From JAPYTK01 sp964401935 (GTDB taxonomy: Bacteria > Myxococcota_A > Polyangia > Polyangiales > Polyangiaceae), in NCBI GenBank assembly GCA_964401935.1, contig CAYOAL010000003.1, forward strand, positions 95,449 through 159,448: a stretch of DNA of 64,000 nt, written 5' to 3'. Each line of letters begins with the position of its first letter. Positions within the stretch are counted from its first letter, which is position 1. The position numbers were made by a program, and so were the translations under genes. The notes beneath the pieces were generated by a model that saw only the letters and a list, made by a program, of their open reading frames with translations, did no database searches and had not been told where the DNA came from. Shown in pieces: positions 25,306 through 33,998 of this stretch.

Positions 25306-25796
25306 TGTCGATTCTATCGAATCTGAAGCCGCCTGCTGGCTCCAAGAAGACCAAGAACCGCGTCGGCCGTGGCATCGGCTCCGGCAACGGGAAAACCTGC
25401 GGGCGCGGCCAGAAGGGCCAGGGGGCCCGCTCCGGCACCGGCGGCAGGGCCTACTTCGAAGGCGGCCAGATGCCGATCCAACGGCGGCTGCCCAAGCGTG
25501 GGTTCAAGAACATCCTCGCCGACCAGGTGGTCAACGTGAACGTGGGCCAGCTGGACGTGTTCGACGACGGCGCCGAGGTGACCCTCGAGGCGCTGCGCGA
25601 GCGCCGTCTGGTGAAGGGTCGCTGCGACGCCCTCAAGATCCTCGGCAACGGCGAGCTCACCAAGAGGCTCACCGTGCGCGCCCACGCCTTCTCGGCCGGC
25701 GCCGCCGCGAAGATCGCGAAGGCGGGCGGCACCGCCGAGGTGGTGTCACGCTTCACCGCCGCCGCGGCGTCCACCGACAGCGCAGCTGACGCCTGA
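25305..25796 (+). CDS. rplO: 50S ribosomal protein uL15
   Basis: 163 residues, SNLKPPAGSKKTKNRVGRG..., with GNGKTCGRGQKGQ and FEGGQMPIQRRLPKRGF. The last 15 residues are an Ala/Ser-rich tail. Last ribosomal gene before secY. Confidence 0.97.
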   Translation: MSILSNLKPPAGSKKTKNRVGRGIGSGNGKTCGRGQKGQGARSGTGGRAYFEGGQMPIQRRLPKRGFKNILADQVVNVNVGQLDVFDDGAEVTLEALRERRLVKGRCDALKILGNGELTKRLTVRAHAFSAGAAAKIAKAGGTAEVVSRFTAAAASTDSAADA

Positions 25797-25826
25797 TCCG
25801 CGCGCGCGCCACCCTGGACCACAAGC

Positions 25827-27173
25827 ATGACGACGCTCGCAAGCATCTCCAACTGGCACAAGGTTCCGGAGCTCCGGCGCCGCGTGTTCTTCACCATGGC
25901 GATGCTTGCGGTGTACCGCGTCGGTGTGTTCGTCACGACGCCCGGTGTCGATCGAAATGCGATGCAGCAGTTCGTGTCGACTTCGGGGGGCCTGCTCGGG
26001 CTGTTCGACATGTTCTCGGGCGGGGCGCTCGGGATGATGTCGATCTTCGCGCTCGGCATCATGCCGTACATCTCCGCCTCCATCATCCTTCAGCTCATGG
26101 GCATGGTGTACCAGCCCGTCGCCGAGCTGAAGAAGGAGGGGGAGGCCGGGCGCCGGAAGCTCGATCAGTGGACGCGCTACGGCACCATCGCGCTGTCGGC
26201 GTTCCAGGCCTACGGGCTGAGCCGCGTCATCGAGGGTCAGTCGCTCGGCGACGCGGCGGGGATCGTGAACACGCCCGGCATCGGCTTCGAGCTGATGACG
26301 GTGCTCACGCTCACCACCGGCACCGCGTTCCTCATGTGGCTCGGTGAGCAGATCACCGAGCGTGGGATCGGCAACGGGATCTCGCTCATCATCATGGCGA
26401 GCATCATCTCCGGCGCGCCCACCCAAATCTACCAGTGGTACATGCAGAACGAAGGCGACCCGCAGCCGCTCACGTGGGCTGCAGTGGCCGCCATCTTCGT
26501 CGCCTGCATCGCGGTCGTGGCCTTCTTCGAGAACGGCCGCCGCCTCATCCCCATCGTCTACTCGCGGCGCCAAGTGGGCCGGCGGGTTTATGGCGGCCAG
26601 CAGGCGCACCTCCCGCTGAAGGTGAACACGGCCGGCGTGATCCCGCCCATCTTCGCCTCGTCGCTGCTCATGTTCCCGGCCACGCTCGCGAGCATGGGCG
26701 TGCCCTTCATGAACGACGCCCAGGACCTCATCAACCGGGGCGACTGGGTGTTCAACACCGTCTTCGGCACCCTCATCCTCTTCTTCTGCTTCTTTTACAC
26801 GAGCGTGGTGTTCAACCCCGTCGACGTGGCCGAGAACCTGAAGAAGCAGCAGGCCAACATCCCCGGCGTACGGCCTGGCAAGCAGACGGCCGAGTTCATC
26901 GACCACGTGATGCAGCGCATCACCGCCTGTGGAGCGGTGTACGTGGCGTTCATCTGTGTGACCCCGGGGATGCTCGGACAGCTGCTCCGGGTGCAGATCA
27001 CCTTCGGCGGCACCACGATCATGATCGTCGTGGGCGTGGCGCTCGACACCATCCAGCAGATCGAGGGGCACCTCATCAAGCGGAGCTACGAAGGGCTCGC
27101 GGGCGGGGGCAAGGGTCGCGTGCGCGGCCGCCGCCTCGCCCAAGCTCAAGCAGGCAGCACGGAGTCACTGTGA
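25827..27173 (+). CDS. secY: Preprotein translocase subunit SecY
   Basis: 448 residues with ten predicted membrane helices; the central channel of the Sec translocon. Recognised by KVPELRRRVFFTMAMLAVYR, the family segment GIMPYISASI, the cytoplasmic loop RRQVGRRVYGGQQAHLPLKV and C-terminal GGTTIMIVVGVALDT. The TGA stop overlaps the GTG start of adk. Standard spc-operon position. Confidence 0.98.
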   Translation: MTTLASISNWHKVPELRRRVFFTMAMLAVYRVGVFVTTPGVDRNAMQQFVSTSGGLLGLFDMFSGGALGMMSIFALGIMPYISASIILQLMGMVYQPVAELKKEGEAGRRKLDQWTRYGTIALSAFQAYGLSRVIEGQSLGDAAGIVNTPGIGFELMTVLTLTTGTAFLMWLGEQITERGIGNGISLIIMASIISGAPTQIYQWYMQNEGDPQPLTWAAVAAIFVACIAVVAFFENGRRLIPIVYSRRQVGRRVYGGQQAHLPLKVNTAGVIPPIFASSLLMFPATLASMGVPFMNDAQDLINRGDWVFNTVFGTLILFFCFFYTSVVFNPVDVAENLKKQQANIPGVRPGKQTAEFIDHVMQRITACGAVYVAFICVTPGMLGQLLRVQITFGGTTIMIVVGVALDTIQQIEGHLIKRSYEGLAGGGKGRVRGRRLAQAQAGSTESL

Positions 27174-27790
27174 TCGTCGTACTCGTAGGCCCCCCTGGCT
27201 CGGGGAAGGGAACCCAGGCGAAGTTTCTCTGCGAGCGCCTCGCCGTCCCCCACTTGTCCACCGGCGACATGCTCCGGGCGGCGCGCAAGGCGGGGACGCT
27301 CGATCCGAAGTACGTCGAGCTCATGAACAGCGGCGGGTTGCTCCCCGACGAGGCGGTGATCGGCCTCATCGAGACGCGCACCCAGGACCCCGACTGCGAG
27401 GTCGGGTTCCTCCTCGACGGATTTCCTCGCACGGTGCCCCAGGCCGAGGGCCTCGCCACGATGCTGCAAGGGCGTGGGCGATCGGTGGATCTGGTGCTCC
27501 AGCTCGACGTGGCTCGCGACAAACTCGAAGAACGCCTCGTAAACCGGCGTACCGACAAACGCACTGGACAGATTTACCATCTCATCTATAATCCGCCGCC
27601 CCAAGATGCCGACCTCGAGCATCGGGACGACGACAAACCGGAGGCCGTCGGGAGGCGCTTGGACGCCTACGACTCGATGACGGCCGCGCTCCTTCCTTTC
27701 TACGAGGAGCGAAAGCTCCTTCGACGTGTCGATGGCGTCGGCAAGCCGGAGGACGTGACCCAGCGGATCCTTGCCGCACTGCCCGAGTGA
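27170..27790 (+). CDS. adk: Adenylate kinase
   Basis: Equilibrates AMP + ATP with 2 ADP. 206 residues from a GTG that overlaps the secY stop as GTGA. P-loop GPPGSGKGTQA, STGDMLR, DGFPRTVPQAE and the LID region NRRTDKRTGQIYHLIYNPP are all present; the LID lacks zinc Cys residues. In most spc operons map follows, but here the next gene, after 96 bp, is infA. Confidence 0.97.
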   Translation: MIVVLVGPPGSGKGTQAKFLCERLAVPHLSTGDMLRAARKAGTLDPKYVELMNSGGLLPDEAVIGLIETRTQDPDCEVGFLLDGFPRTVPQAEGLATMLQGRGRSVDLVLQLDVARDKLEERLVNRRTDKRTGQIYHLIYNPPPQDADLEHRDDDKPEAVGRRLDAYDSMTAALLPFYEERKLLRRVDGVGKPEDVTQRILAALPE

Positions 27791-27886
27791 GCTCTTCTCC
27801 CGACCTCCCCTGTCTCCCGACCGGACCTGCCCTGGCTCCTTACTGCGCAAGCAACCAGCAATCAGAGGAATCGAAAAGACGGAACC

Positions 27887-28159
27887 ATGGCTAAGCGGCG
27901 CGGCGGGGGAGGGAGAAAGAAGCGACCCTTCGCCCCCACGGAGCCCAAGGATGACAAGCTTCTGCTCGAGGGCGTCGTCGACGAGGCGCTCCCGAACGCG
28001 ATGTTCAAGATCACCGCCGACAATGGTCTCCAAGTCCTCGCAACCATCAGCGGCAGAATGCGCCGCTTCTACATTCGAATTCTCCCTGGTGATCGTGTCA
28101 CCGTGGAGCTCTCACCCTACGACCCCACCCGCGGTCGAATCACCTACCGACACAAGTAA
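27887..28159 (+). CDS. infA: Translation initiation factor IF-1
   Basis: 90 residues: the OB-fold core LLEGVVDEALPNAMFKI ... GRMRRFYIRILPGDRV ... DPTRGRITYR, preceded by a basic Gly/Arg/Lys head of about 20 residues that most IF-1 lack. The ATG at 27887 is the only in-frame start preserving the core; a shorter start would lose nothing conserved, so the head could be tested. Confidence 0.96.
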   Translation: MAKRRGGGGRKKRPFAPTEPKDDKLLLEGVVDEALPNAMFKITADNGLQVLATISGRMRRFYIRILPGDRVTVELSPYDPTRGRITYRHK

Positions 28160-28176
28160 GCAACCTGGGCACGGCC

Positions 28177-28293
28177 ATGAAGGTTAGACCGAGCGTCAAG
28201 AAGATTTGCGACAAGTGCAAGATCATCCGCCGCCGAGGCGTGGTGCGCGTGATCTGCGAAAACCCGCGACACAAGCAAAGGCAGGGTACCTGA
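28177..28293 (+). CDS. rpmJ: 50S ribosomal protein bL36, zinc-binding type
   Basis: 38 residues (MKVRPSVKKICDKCKIIRRR...), with the zinc ligands Cys11, Cys14, Cys27 and a downstream His (ENPRH). Located in the standard place between infA and rpsM. The rpsM ATG begins 2 bp after the stop. Confidence 0.96.
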   Translation: MKVRPSVKKICDKCKIIRRRGVVRVICENPRHKQRQGT

Positions 28294-28295
28294 CC

Positions 28296-28664
28296 ATGGC
28301 ACGTATTTCAGGTGTCGACCTTCCGCGGCGAAAGCACATCGCCTACGCCCTCCCCTATGTTTACGGGATCGGCCACTCCGTCGCGCACGAGATCTGCGCG
28401 AAGGCGAACATCGATCCGGCGCGGCGCGTCGACGAGCTGACCGACGCGGAGGTGAAGACCATCCGCGACGTCATCGAAGCCGACTACAAAGTGGAAGGTG
28501 ACCTGCGCCGCGAGGTGCAGATGAACATCAAGCGCCTGATGGACCTCGGCTGCTTCCGCGGCCTCCGTCACCGTCGCGGCCTCCCGTGCCGTGGCCAGCG
28601 CACCCACACCAACGCACGCACCCGCAAGGGCCCGCGCAAGCGGATGGTCCAGCGCAAGAAGTAA
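28296..28664 (+). CDS. rpsM: 30S ribosomal protein uS13
   Basis: 122 residues, MARISGVDLPRRKHIAYAL, with LMDLGCFRGLRHRRGLPCRG and the basic C-terminal tail RTHTNARTRKGPRK. First of the alpha-operon proteins. Confidence 0.98.
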   Translation: MARISGVDLPRRKHIAYALPYVYGIGHSVAHEICAKANIDPARRVDELTDAEVKTIRDVIEADYKVEGDLRREVQMNIKRLMDLGCFRGLRHRRGLPCRGQRTHTNARTRKGPRKRMVQRKK

Positions 28665-28715
28665 GAGCGCAACAGACACGCATATCAGAGCAACCACCCG
28701 TAGAAGCACTTCGAG

Positions 28716-29114
28716 ATGGCAACACCCAGAGCCAAAGCACGCGGCGGCAAGAAGCGCGTCAAGAAGAACATCGCGACCGGCATCGCGCACATTCGGTCAA
28801 CGTTCAACAACACCATCGTCACGATCACCGACGTGGGCGGAAACGTCATCTCGGCTTGCTCGTCCGGTGCGCGTGGCTTCAAGGGCTCGCGTAAGTCGAC
28901 CCCTTTCGCCGCGCAGATGGCGGCTGAGCAGGCTGCTCGCGCCGCGCAAGACCACGGCATGCGCGCGGTGGCGGTGTTCGTGAAGGGGCCTGGCGCGGGT
29001 CGCGAGAGCGCGCTGCGGGCTCTGCAGTCGGCTGGCCTCAGGGTCACCCTCATCCGCGACGTGACCGCCATTCCCCACAACGGCTGCCGCCCGCCCAAGC
29101 GCCGGCGCGTCTGA
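28716..29114 (+). CDS. rpsK: 30S ribosomal protein uS11
   Basis: 132 residues with GIAHIRSTFNNTIVTITD and the C-terminal IRDVTAIPHNGCRPPKRRRV. Standard length. Confidence 0.98.
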   Translation: MATPRAKARGGKKRVKKNIATGIAHIRSTFNNTIVTITDVGGNVISACSSGARGFKGSRKSTPFAAQMAAEQAARAAQDHGMRAVAVFVKGPGAGRESALRALQSAGLRVTLIRDVTAIPHNGCRPPKRRRV

Positions 29115-29160
29115 TCCTCGATCGCAACCTTCGATCGCAACCAGGTGAAAGCGTAGAACC

Positions 29161-29790
29161 ATGGCTCGCTACATTGGACCCGTCTGCAAGCTCTGCCGTC
29201 GTGAGGGCATGAAGCTGTATCTGAAGGGTGACCGCTGCTACTCCGAGAAGTGCGCGTACACCCGTCGCCCCTATCCTCCCGGCCAGCACGGCCAGGCTCG
29301 CATCAAGCTCAGCGAGTACGCCATCCGCCTCCGCGAGAAGCAGAAGGTGCGTCGCATCTACGGCGTGCTCGAGAGCCAGTTCCGTGGTTACTACCAGGCC
29401 GCGACGGCTCGCAAGGGCCGCACCGGTGAGGAGATGCTCTCGATGCTCGAGCGCCGCCTCGACAACCTGGTGTACCGCATGGGTTTCGCCGCCTCGCGGA
29501 GCGACGCTCGCCAACTCTTGCGCCATGGCCACGTGCGCGTGAACGGCCGTCGCGTCGACATCCCCTCCTTCATCGCCAAGGTGGGCGATCAGGTGGCGCT
29601 CACCGAGAAGGGCTCGAAGTTCAAGCGCGTCGAGGCCTCCGTGGGCGGTGCCGACAAGCGCCCGATCCTCTCGTGGCTCGAGGTAGACAAGGACAAGTGG
29701 GTCGGGACGCTCAAGGCGAACCCGGTGCGCGAGGAGCTCAACGAGCCGCTGATCGACGAGCAGCTGGTCGTCGAGTACTACAGCCGCTGA
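29161..29790 (+). CDS. rpsD: 30S ribosomal protein uS4, zinc-binding type
   Basis: 209 residues, MARYIGPVCKLCRREG..., with CKLC and C-x5-C-type Cys (CYSEKC) for zinc, the YGQLEKQ-like ReRRIYGVLESQF segment, and an S4 RNA-binding domain around RRLDNLVYRMGFA. In enterobacteria S4 represses its own operon. Confidence 0.98.
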   Translation: MARYIGPVCKLCRREGMKLYLKGDRCYSEKCAYTRRPYPPGQHGQARIKLSEYAIRLREKQKVRRIYGVLESQFRGYYQAATARKGRTGEEMLSMLERRLDNLVYRMGFAASRSDARQLLRHGHVRVNGRRVDIPSFIAKVGDQVALTEKGSKFKRVEASVGGADKRPILSWLEVDKDKWVGTLKANPVREELNEPLIDEQLVVEYYSR

Positions 29791-29797
29791 CGACTCT

Positions 29798-29817
29798 GCC
29801 GGCGGCAAGTCGCCGGC
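29798..29817 (+). promoter_or_regulatory. Hairpin between rpsD and rpoA
   Basis: Perfect 7-bp arms GCCGGCG and CGCCGGC with a 6-base loop, 7 bp after the rpsD stop in the 111-bp gap before rpoA. Without a T-tract it is more likely a processing or attenuation element than a strong terminator, giving separate control of rpoA. Confidence 0.45.
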
Positions 29818-29901
29818 ACCGTGGGCCGAGGCGACCGCGTCCTCCGAGTGCGGGTGGCGCGGTGAGACCTACGCACGAACCATCGAACAACAGGAAGCAT
29901 C

Positions 29902-30930
<1,029 letters not shown>

Positions 30931-30939
30931 AGAAGAGCC

Positions 30940-31518
30940 ATGCGGCACCGCAAAGACGGCAGGCAGTTCGGCAGGAACACGTCCCATCGGCGGGCGATGT
31001 TTCGCAATCTGGCCGGCAATCTGATCACTCACGAGCGCATCGTCACCACCGACGCGAAGGCCAAGGAGCTGCGCCGGGTGACAGACCGGCTCATCACCAA
31101 GGCCAAGCGTCTCGGCCCGACGGCGCACACGGCCCAGGCCGAGCTGAGTGAGGCGCAGAAGGCGGAGCGGCTGCACGTGGCGCGCCTCTTGGGTTCGTTC
31201 CTGCCCCGCTTCGGCGTCGACTCCCAGGGCGAGACCAGGAACCTGGTCGAGAAGGTGTTGTGCGAGCTCAGCAAGCGCTTCGCGGAGCGCTCTGGTGGGT
31301 ACACGCGCATCATCAAGCTCGGTCCTCGGCGCGGAGACGGCGCGAGCATGTGCTTGATCGAGTTCGTCGACGCCTCTCCGGCGGCGCCCACCTACGAGGA
31401 AGCGTCGATCGGCGGTGCCGACGACGACGGCTCGGAGGCCGAGGCCGCCGACACTTCTACCGCTGAAGCGGCCAGCGACGCCGAGACTGCGGACGAGGAC
31501 GAGGACGCGGACAAGTAG
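30940..31518 (+). CDS. rplQ: 50S ribosomal protein bL17 with acidic tail
   Basis: 192 residues: the normal L17 core (MRHRKDGRQFGRNTSHRRAM ... RSGGYTRIIKLGPRRGD) ends near residue 135. About 50 residues of Glu/Asp/Ala-rich tail follow, which bacterial L17 usually lacks. Last gene of the superoperon. Confidence 0.97.
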   Translation: MRHRKDGRQFGRNTSHRRAMFRNLAGNLITHERIVTTDAKAKELRRVTDRLITKAKRLGPTAHTAQAELSEAQKAERLHVARLLGSFLPRFGVDSQGETRNLVEKVLCELSKRFAERSGGYTRIIKLGPRRGDGASMCLIEFVDASPAAPTYEEASIGGADDDGSEAEAADTSTAEAASDAETADEDEDADK

Positions 31519-31547
31519 TCACTCCGACGACGCTCCCCGCTCTCCTG

Positions 31548-31578
31548 CGACGCCCCGAGGCCACGGCCCGGGGCGTCG
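31548..31578 (+). terminator. Terminator of the ribosomal superoperon
   Basis: Perfect 10-bp arms CGACGCCCCG and CGGGGCGTCG followed by TTGCTTTG, 29 bp after the rplQ stop and just before the convergent gene ending at 31603. It may serve both strands. Confidence 0.75.
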
Positions 31579-31602
31579 TTGCTTTGTGCGCCCAAGCGCG
31601 CC

Positions 31603-32037
31603 TCAACGATAGACGCCGTGGCAGGCCTTACAGGTGTTGCGCATGCTCTCGAGGGCCTTGCCCGCGGCCGCCGCGTCCTTGGCGCCCGATGCATCCGAGA
31701 GGCTCTGGGCGTGGGTCGCGAGCTCTTTGGCGTAGGCCACGAACCCGTCATCGAAGGGAGCCTGGCCCCCGAAGCGGGCGCCGGTGCGCTCGGCGCTGGC
31801 TCGCAGCGCGGCCGCCGCCTCGGCCATGTCCGCAAACTCGGCGTCGGTGTAGGCCTGCTGGTCGCGCTTGGCGAAGAGCGGATCGGCCTTCTGGGCGTTG
31901 ACGCGCATGAGCTCCTCGAGCGACTCCAGGGTCTGGATCTCGTCGGGGCTGTAGGCTTTCTTGGGCTCTGGGACGCAGGCGGCGAGCGCAGCCGCCAACA
32001 AGCACCACCGCCATGACCGTGAGGATGTGTTCCGCAT
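31603..32037 (-). CDS. Cytochrome c'-like (class II) lipoprotein
   Basis: 144 residues from the ATG at 32037; a GTG at 32049 adds four residues. Signal with lipobox LAAC (Cys21), a helical middle, and one C-terminal heme site CKACH followed by only three residues, the arrangement of class II cytochromes c. Likely a membrane-tethered electron carrier or gas sensor on the periplasmic side. Its redox partner is not in the window. Confidence 0.82.
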   Translation of the reverse strand: MRNTSSRSWRWCLLAAALAACVPEPKKAYSPDEIQTLESLEELMRVNAQKADPLFAKRDQQAYTDAEFADMAEAAAALRASAERTGARFGGQAPFDDGFVAYAKELATHAQSLSDASGAKDAAAAGKALESMRNTCKACHGVYR

Positions 32038-32087
32038 GTTCCGAGACACCTATCGCACTCGGCGCGGTGAGTTAAGCTCCTGGCGTC

Positions 32088-32870
32088 GTGCGCGAGCTGT
32101 TGAGTGCCATTGTCGCCGAGCCAGACGATGAGGTGTCGCGGCTCGTCCTCGCAGATGTCCTCACCGAGCAAGGGGATCCGCGAGGCGAGCTGATCTCGTT
32201 GCAGATCGCACAGGCGCGCGGGCCGCTGCCGAACGCGGCGCTCTCGAGGATCGACGCCCTCATCGACGTCTGTTGGGACGAGCTGGTCGCGCCGATCCGA
32301 GCCGCCGGAGTGCAGCGCTTCTTCATTCGGCGGGGCTTCGTCGAGGGGGTGACCCTTCCGGTGAAGCGGATGGCCGCCCTTCCGGACCTCGTGGCGAGCG
32401 TCCCGCTGCGCAGCGTCACGTTCACCGGCGTCGGCGACGCTGCCCCGCTGTCCGGCATGCGTGAGCTCGACAAGCTGCGCGTCCTCGATCTGCGTGGCCT
32501 GGGCCTCGGGAACCGGCGCGTCACGGAGCTCTTGCGCTCGCGCCACCTCCACCGGCTCACCACGCTGGTGCTGAGCGGCAACGGGCTCGGCGCGGCGGCG
32601 GCCAAGGCCCTGTCGCGGGCGGCACTCGGCCTCCCGTCCCTCGAGAGCCTTTACCTCCAAGCGAATCATCTCGGCGCCCGCGGGGTTGAGTCGTTGGTGA
32701 GCAGCCGCCTCGTCTCCCAGCTCGAGCGCCTCGGCGTCGACGCCGACGACGTCTCCGACGAGCATCGCGCGGCGCTGGCGGCACGGCGTTGCCAGCTGGT
32801 GACGGACGTCGACGCTCCGGAACGGTGCGAGGCGGGCGGCGTGTCGTACCCACGGGCCGCGGGGACGTGA
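32088..32870 (+). CDS. Repeat-companion-domain/leucine-rich repeat protein
   Basis: 260 residues with a GTG start. The N-terminus (LLSAIVAEPDDEVSRLVLAD ... GDPRGE) is the repeat-companion domain (TIGR02996 type) seen in myxobacteria and planctomycetes. C-terminal leucine-rich repeats follow (LRVLDLRGLGLGN, LTTLVLSGNGLG, LESLYLQANHLG), of the ribonuclease-inhibitor type. No signal peptide, so cytoplasmic. A protein-interaction role is likely. The stop overlaps the next gene's GTG. Confidence 0.85.
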   Translation: MRELLSAIVAEPDDEVSRLVLADVLTEQGDPRGELISLQIAQARGPLPNAALSRIDALIDVCWDELVAPIRAAGVQRFFIRRGFVEGVTLPVKRMAALPDLVASVPLRSVTFTGVGDAAPLSGMRELDKLRVLDLRGLGLGNRRVTELLRSRHLHRLTTLVLSGNGLGAAAAKALSRAALGLPSLESLYLQANHLGARGVESLVSSRLVSQLERLGVDADDVSDEHRAALAARRCQLVTDVDAPERCEAGGVSYPRAAGT

Positions 32871-33688
32871 GCCTCGTCCGGTGCGACCTCCCTCCTCGCG
32901 AGGTGTTTCATCTCGGGGGCTCGGTGGCGGCGGCGAGGGTTGGGGCGTTCTTTCTCGTGCTCGCCTGCGTCGTGAACCTCATCGTCGCGTCGTCGCCTGC
33001 GCCTACCTGGTTGCGGGTATTGGTGATGACGACGATGCTCGGCACTGCATTCGGCGCGCTCTGTTACGCACGCTGGGGCCAGACCGTGATGCGCGTGGGG
33101 TTCGATGGTGTCCACGTTCGCGCCGGTCTGCGGGGCACCTTCGTACCCTGGTGCGCGATCGAGGCCGTAACCAAACGGGACCAACCCCACCTGTCCCTCG
33201 TGCTCACGCTCCGCTCGGGGAGCGCGCTCGGCGCTATCGTGGGCGACCCGTTCGACGCCGCAAGGATGGTCGAGCGCCTCTCGCGTCACCTCGTGGAGAG
33301 CCGAGAGTGCGAGATCGACACCAGCGCCGTCGTGCGAGGCGACATGACCGTCCCCGCGTGGGTCGAACATCTCCAGGCGCTCGGAGGCGGTTCCCTGTCG
33401 ACCCATCGCGACGCCGGCGTGACGCCGGCGACGTTGTGGGGAATTCTCGAGGCGCCGTCCATCGGCGCCGACGTGCGCGCGGCGGCGCTGGTGTCGCTCA
33501 CCCGCTCGAGCGAGTGGGACGAGGCGTGCCTCGAGGCGTTGGCAGCGGCGACGGCGTCGCCCGACCTCGAACGGCTCGCAACGACCCTCGCGCGGGGCGA
33601 CCTGAGCGTCCACGAGCTGGAGCGGTCGCTCGAGCGGCTCCAACGCGCATCCCCCCACGTCGCCCCGAGCCTGGAGGTGGCGTCGTAG
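32867..33688 (+). CDS. Membrane protein of unknown function coupled to the LRR protein
   Basis: 273 residues from a GTG overlapping the upstream stop as GTGA. Two hydrophobic helices near the N-terminus (FFLVLACVVNLIVASS and MTTMLGTAFGALCYA) are followed by a PH-like/bPH-type strand region (VGFDGVHVRAG ... FVPWCAIEAV) and a helical C-terminus. The bacterial-PH resemblance is weak. Probably works with the LRR protein. Confidence 0.65.
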   Translation: MSLVRCDLPPREVFHLGGSVAAARVGAFFLVLACVVNLIVASSPAPTWLRVLVMTTMLGTAFGALCYARWGQTVMRVGFDGVHVRAGLRGTFVPWCAIEAVTKRDQPHLSLVLTLRSGSALGAIVGDPFDAARMVERLSRHLVESRECEIDTSAVVRGDMTVPAWVEHLQALGGGSLSTHRDAGVTPATLWGILEAPSIGADVRAAALVSLTRSSEWDEACLEALAAATASPDLERLATTLARGDLSVHELERSLERLQRASPHVAPSLEVAS

Positions 33689-33689
33689 T

Positions 33690-33863
33690 CGATATGGAAC
33701 CGGCGAGGACGCGCAGTTCACGAACACCAACAGCACCCATTGCGGCGGCTGGAACGGTTTCGGCGGCCGCGGCTCGGTGTGGGTCGCTGTGGTCGCGACC
33801 GGCGGTTTCCCCTCCTACGCCGAATGCAGCGAGCTACACCCTGTCGTCTGCCGCGACGGCTAG
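33690..33863 (+). pseudogene. Orphan C-terminal fragment of a Cys-rich secreted protein
   Basis: 58 codons open to a TAG at 33861 with no start. The reading includes FTNTNSTHCGGWNGFGG, SVWVAVVATGGFPSYAECSE and HPVVCRDG, with three Cys spaced as in the last domain of secreted DUF1554-like or collagen-tail-like proteins. Such a pattern is unlikely by chance in this GC-rich context. The missing upstream part seems deleted, since the previous gene's stop is 2 bp away. The following 135 bp to 33998 shows nothing else. Confidence 0.5.
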
Positions 33864-33998
33864 GTCCACTTCTGCATCGGCTGACCCGGCCTGCCCTGCG
33901 AGAACAGGACCGCTGCTCCCCCGCACGGTCGCCCTCCGGTCCTCCACCCGTCGACAACGCGCCTCACCGAACGGACACCGTCAGGAACCTCCAAGAGC

